From positions 1 to 42,808 of the forward strand of contig NZ_SMAH01000018.1 of the NCBI RefSeq assembly GCF_004342625.1: a stretch of 42,808 nt of DNA. The letters run 5' to 3'. Shown one piece after another: positions 39,580-42,808 of the stretch (position 1 is the stretch's first letter; every line of letters begins with the position of its first letter). The position numbers and the translations under genes are program-made. Source of the stretch: Tepidimonas ignava. Lineage in GTDB: Bacteria; Pseudomonadota; Gammaproteobacteria; Burkholderiales; Burkholderiaceae_C. Under the pieces are notes generated by a model that was given only the letters and a program-made list of their open reading frames with translations, was not told the DNA's origin and searched no databases.

Positions 39580-40734
39580 ATGACCGTCATCACCTGCATC
39601 GAGGATCTGCGCCGGCTGGCGCAGCGGCGTGTGCCGCGCATGTTTTACGACTACGCCGACAGCGGCGCCTGGACTGAGAGCACCTACCGCGCCAACGAAC
39701 AGGACTTTCAACCGATCCGGCTGCGCCAGCGTGTGGCCGTGCCGATGGAGCCGCGCAGCACCCGCACCACGATGGTGGGCCAGCCCGTGGCCATGCCGGT
39801 GGCGCTGGCCCCCACGGGCCTGACCGGCATGCAGCATGCCGACGGCGAGATTCTGGCCGCACGCGCGGCGCGCGCCTTTGGGGTGCCGTTCACGTTGTCG
39901 ACGATGAGCATTTGCTCGATCGAGGACGTGGCCGAGCACGCCGGGCGTGGCTTTTGGTTCCAGCTGTACGTGATGCGCGACCGCGACTTCGTCGCGCGCC
40001 TGATCGACCGTGCCAAGGCCGCCGGCTGTGGCGCGCTGGTGCTGACGCTGGACCTGCAAATCCTCGGCCAGCGCCACAAGGACCTGAAAAACGGCCTGTC
40101 CGCGCCGCCCAAGCCGACGCTGGCCAACCTGATCAACCTGGCCACCAAACCGCGTTGGTGCTGGAACATGCTGCGCACGCCGCGGCGCCAGTTTGGCAAC
40201 ATCGTCGGCCACGTCAAGGGCGTGGACGACATGAGCAGCCTGTCCGCCTGGACGCAGCAGCAGTTCGACCCTACGCTCAACTGGCGCGATGTCGAATGGA
40301 TCAAAAACCGCTGGGGTGGCAAGCTGATCCTCAAAGGCATCATGGACCCGATCGACGCGCGCCTGGCGGTGCAAAGCGGGGCCGACGCTATTGTCGTCAG
40401 CAACCACGGCGGCCGCCAGTTGGACGGCGCGGAGTCGGCCATCCGCGCGCTGCCGCGCATCGTCGACGCGGTGGGCGGCCAGATCGAAATCCACATGGAC
40501 AGCGGCATCCGCAGCGGCCAGGACGTGCTCAAAGCGCGGGCGCTGGGCGCGCGCGGCACCTACATCGGGCGAGCCTTCTTGTACGGGTTGGGCGCGATGG
40601 GCGAAGCCGGCGTGACCAAGGCGCTGCAGATCATCCACCGCGAGCTCGAGCTGACGATGGCGTTCACCGGCCACACCGACATCGAAACGGTGGACCGCTC
40701 GGTGCTGGTCGAAGGCACCTACCCCACCGCCTGA
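39580..40734 (+). CDS. FMN-dependent alpha-hydroxy-acid (L-lactate type) dehydrogenase
   Basis: The 384-residue TIM-barrel flavoprotein oxidises an L-2-hydroxy acid to the keto acid. Family signatures are MFYDYADSGAWTESTYRAN near residue 22, ALAPTGLTGMQHADGE near 75, FTLSTMSICSIEDVA, WFQLYVMRDRD near 130, LTLDLQILGQRHKD near 155, and the active-site SNHGGRQLDGA near 270 (catalytic His). It resembles LldD, but the substrate cannot be fixed by eye and no lactate permease is adjacent. The ATG at 39580 has GAGGAGG 12 nt upstream. Confidence 0.9.
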   Translation: MTVITCIEDLRRLAQRRVPRMFYDYADSGAWTESTYRANEQDFQPIRLRQRVAVPMEPRSTRTTMVGQPVAMPVALAPTGLTGMQHADGEILAARAARAFGVPFTLSTMSICSIEDVAEHAGRGFWFQLYVMRDRDFVARLIDRAKAAGCGALVLTLDLQILGQRHKDLKNGLSAPPKPTLANLINLATKPRWCWNMLRTPRRQFGNIVGHVKGVDDMSSLSAWTQQQFDPTLNWRDVEWIKNRWGGKLILKGIMDPIDARLAVQSGADAIVVSNHGGRQLDGAESAIRALPRIVDAVGGQIEIHMDSGIRSGQDVLKARALGARGTYIGRAFLYGLGAMGEAGVTKALQIIHRELELTMAFTGHTDIETVDRSVLVEGTYPTA

Positions 40735-40738
40735 ACGA

Positions 40739-40763
40739 CCAAGGCGCCCATCGGGCGCCTTGG
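40739..40763. terminator. Hairpin between convergent lldD-like gene and soxB
   Basis: CCAAGGCGCCC and GGGCGCCTTGG form a perfect 11-bp stem with a 3-nt loop, 5 nt after the dehydrogenase stop. No T-run follows on either strand, so termination may need Rho, or the stem may protect 3' ends. Confidence 0.6.
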
Positions 40764-40806
40764 CTCGGCAGGGGCGCCACGGCACGGGGCCGTGGCGCGG
40801 CGTCGG

Positions 40807-42537
40807 TCACAGCACCACGCCAGGGTTGTTTTCCATGCCGATCAGCTTGGGCTGGTTGAGCTTCATGCGCCCAATGACCTTCTTGTCGCGCAGGTACTTG
40901 CCCACCACGTCCCAGATTGGCTCGGCGGTGCCCTGCACCCCCTCCTGCACCGAGGCCCAGCCGGCGACCTTGTACTTCTTGTCGGCGTCCATCGGCTTGC
41001 CGCGGATCATCAGGTTTTGGATGCGCTTGCCCATCGGCGCGGCCGGCTCGATCGTGTACTCGATGCCACCGACACGCACCATGTCGCCGCCCTGCTGGTA
41101 GTACGGGTCGGGGTTGAACAGGTTGTCGGCGATATCTTCCATGATCTCCTTGATCTGCGCGCCGGTGAACTCGTTGAGCGTCGTCGTCGGGTAGGTGATG
41201 GCCATCTGGTCCATCATGCGCTCGTAGGTGATGACGTCGCCCGGCAGCAGGCTGGTGCCCCAACGCACCCCCGGCGAGAACGCCGCGTCGGCGCCCTTGA
41301 CTTCCATCAGCGCCTCGCAGATGAGCTGGTCCCAGGTGCCGTTGAAGTTGCCGCGACGGTACAGCACGCCCTCGGTGACGGCCAGCTTTTCTTCCAGCTT
41401 GGCCTTGTACGGCGCACGCACCTTGTCGATGTAGGCGGCCATCTCGGCGTCGGCCGGCAGCAGGTTGGCGAACACCGGCAGCAGACGGTATTGGTAGCCC
41501 TGCACCTTGCCGCCACGCACGTCGAAGTCCAGCACGCCCAAAAACTTGCCGTTGGAGCCGGCGTTGGTCACGAGGGTTTGCCCGCCGCCGTTCTTGACGA
41601 TGACCGGCGCGGGCATGCCGTCGTGCGTGTGCCCGCCCAGAATGGCGTCGATGCCGCGCACGCGCGAGGCCATCTTGATGTCGACGTCCATGCCGTTGTG
41701 CGACAACACCACGACCACCTGCGCCCCCTTGGCGCGCACCTCGTCGACCATTTTCTGCATGTGGTCGTCGCGGATGCCAAAGGTCCAGTCCGGCACCATG
41801 TAGCGCGGGTTGGCGATCGGGGTGTACGGGAACGCCTGCCCAATGACCGCCACCGGCACGCCGTTTTGTTCTTTGATGACGTAGGGCTCGAAGACGAGCT
41901 CCTCGAAGTCGGCCGTCTTGACGTTGTGGGCGACGAAGTCGATGTGCCCTTTGAAATCCTTTTCGACGATTTCCTTGACGCGCTGAGCCCCGAAGGTGAA
42001 CTCCCAGTGCGGGGTCATGATGTTGACGCCCAAGAGCTTGCAGGCATCCACCATGTCTTGCGCGTTGGTCCACAGCGACGTGGCCGAGCCCTGCCAGGTG
42101 TCGCCGCCGTCGCACAGCAACGCGTGCGGCCGGCTGGCCTTGAGCATCTTGACCAGCGTGCGCAGGTGCGCAAAGCCGCCCACTTTGCCGTAGGTCTTGG
42201 CGGCGCGCTCGAAGTTCAGGTAGGTGAACGCATGCGCCGCCGCGGTGCCGGGCTTGATGTTGAAATACTTGAGCAGGTGCTCACCCACGATGTGGGGCGC
42301 GCGCCCAAACGCTTCACCCAGGCCGATGTTGACGTTGGGTTCGCGGAAGTAAATCGGCATCAGCTGCGCGTGGCAGTCGGTGAAGTGCAAAAAGCTCACG
42401 TTGCCGAACTTGGGCACGTGGTACAGGCGCTCACCCGCGCCGGGTTTGGCCGCCAGCGCATCTTCCGACGCGATGGCCATGCCCGACGCGCTGGCCACGG
42501 CCAGCACCTGCAAAAACTCTCGACGGCTAAAACTCAT
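40807..42537 (-). CDS. soxB: Thiosulfohydrolase SoxB
   Basis: SoxB is the periplasmic di-manganese hydrolase that releases sulfate from thiosulfonate bound to SoxY. The 576-residue protein has a Tat signal (SRREFLQVLAVASASG) and the metallophosphatase-like blocks FLHFTDCHAQLMP near 50, LCDGGDTWQGSATSLW near 145, VVVLSHNGMDVDIKMA near 270 and GGHTHDGMPAPV near 297. The 5'-nucleotidase-type C-terminal domain contains NFNGTWDQLICEALMEVKG. The start at 42537 has AGGAG 9 nt upstream. soxZ lies upstream with a 174-nt gap; soxA and soxX are not between them. Confidence 0.96.
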   Translation of the reverse strand: MSFSRREFLQVLAVASASGMAIASEDALAAKPGAGERLYHVPKFGNVSFLHFTDCHAQLMPIYFREPNVNIGLGEAFGRAPHIVGEHLLKYFNIKPGTAAAHAFTYLNFERAAKTYGKVGGFAHLRTLVKMLKASRPHALLCDGGDTWQGSATSLWTNAQDMVDACKLLGVNIMTPHWEFTFGAQRVKEIVEKDFKGHIDFVAHNVKTADFEELVFEPYVIKEQNGVPVAVIGQAFPYTPIANPRYMVPDWTFGIRDDHMQKMVDEVRAKGAQVVVVLSHNGMDVDIKMASRVRGIDAILGGHTHDGMPAPVIVKNGGGQTLVTNAGSNGKFLGVLDFDVRGGKVQGYQYRLLPVFANLLPADAEMAAYIDKVRAPYKAKLEEKLAVTEGVLYRRGNFNGTWDQLICEALMEVKGADAAFSPGVRWGTSLLPGDVITYERMMDQMAITYPTTTLNEFTGAQIKEIMEDIADNLFNPDPYYQQGGDMVRVGGIEYTIEPAAPMGKRIQNLMIRGKPMDADKKYKVAGWASVQEGVQGTAEPIWDVVGKYLRDKKVIGRMKLNQPKLIGMENNPGVVL

Positions 42538-42711
42538 GGGTTGCGACTCCTGGATCGTGCGGCGCCCCACGGTGGGCCGCGCCGCTTCAACACAAAGGGG
42601 CCAGTGCGCCACCTCGAGATGGTGCTGTCTGACCCCTGAAGAAGGGCTGCCTGCGCCGCCGCGGTGTGGGCGGACACGGTGCGCAGCCCTTGACGTGTCA
42701 CCGCGCCGCCG
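42538..42711 (-). other. 174-nt gap between soxZ and soxB
   Basis: No gene is recognisable. The stretch contains GC-rich inverted sequence (GCGGCGC...CCCAC / GTGGG...GCGCCGC around 42559-42583) that could fold in the soxZ-soxB transcript. No soxA or soxX remnant is visible. Confidence 0.5.
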
Positions 42712-42808
42712 TCAGGCGATGGTGGCTTCGTCGGTGCGGGACTCGCCCTTGTTGTCGGTCCACTTGACCACCACCTTGTCGCCCTTGGCCCCACCCTTGA
42801 ACTTGAAG
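42712..42808 (-). CDS. soxZ: Sulfur-compound chelating protein SoxZ, C-terminal fragment
   Basis: The last 31 codons of a minus-strand gene whose start lies beyond the window. The translated end (FKFKGGAKGDKVVVKWTDNKG, then ESRTDEATIA and stop) matches the conserved C-terminus of SoxZ. SoxZ pairs with SoxY, whose cysteine carries the sulfur intermediates that SoxB hydrolyses. soxY is presumably just outside. Confidence 0.9.
   Translation of the reverse strand, partial: FKFKGGAKGDKVVVKWTDNKGESRTDEATIA

Noticed and set aside
42534-42794. Extra gene between soxZ and soxB
   Set aside because: The minus-strand frame overlaps soxZ in another frame, lacks an RBS and shows no Sox motif.

Overview
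The window looks like a chromosomal segment of a high-GC betaproteobacterium of the order Burkholderiales, probably in or near the Comamonadaceae. The pointers are the gene orders pilD-coaE-zapD-yacG, ftsK-lolA-rarA and imuA-imuB-dnaE2, a short ImuB, H-NS of the small betaproteobacterial type, and a Sox thiosulfate-oxidation locus at the right edge. Assignment to a genus is not possible from sequence reading alone. Nearly all of it is single-copy housekeeping DNA with little accessory material.

Layout. 1-2460 is the accessory end. It holds the 5' part of a minus-strand gene for a protein built of LTxxQ octapeptide repeats, then a complete IS256-family insertion sequence with a 9-bp target duplication, then a near-perfect sigma-28 (FliA, flagellar) promoter that points through the IS at the repeat gene. 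2459-4892 (+) is pilD-coaE-zapD-yacG. 4919-11461 (-) carries a CBS-domain gene, mutT, a DUF815 ATPase, argJ, secA and a DciA-like gene. 11472-12914 has divergent psiF-like and rpoH genes. A perfect CIRCE operator sits upstream of rpoH, so the HrcA repressor probably controls sigma-32. 12915-18158 (-) is lysS and the livHMGF branched-chain amino acid ABC operon with an attenuator-like leader. 18406-22925 (-) is rarA-lolA-ftsK.

23038-24748 (+) is trxB and rpmB-rpmG, the latter pair behind a structured leader. 24902-26122 (-) is an acyl-CoA/acyl-lipid desaturase. 26272-31457 (+) is the LexA-controlled mutagenesis cassette imuA-imuB-dnaE2, and lexA itself faces it (31483-32148, -). 32168-35248 (-) is rbgA/ylqF, gph, hns and rluC. 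35848-38871 (+) is rne (RNase E) behind a leader of about 500 nt with several perfect hairpins, followed by a bacteriohemerythrin gene and an FMN-dependent alpha-hydroxy-acid dehydrogenase gene. The right edge holds soxB and the 3' end of soxZ (-).

The most unusual candidate is the repeat gene at the left edge. It encodes an octapeptide-repeat protein without a Sec signal peptide, apparently placed in the flagellar late-gene regulon and now separated from its promoter by a seemingly recent IS256-type insertion. Other items worth testing are the CIRCE site at rpoH, the lack of a LexA box next to lexA, a degenerate PHP metal site in DnaE2, and candidate structured leaders at livH, rpmB and rne.
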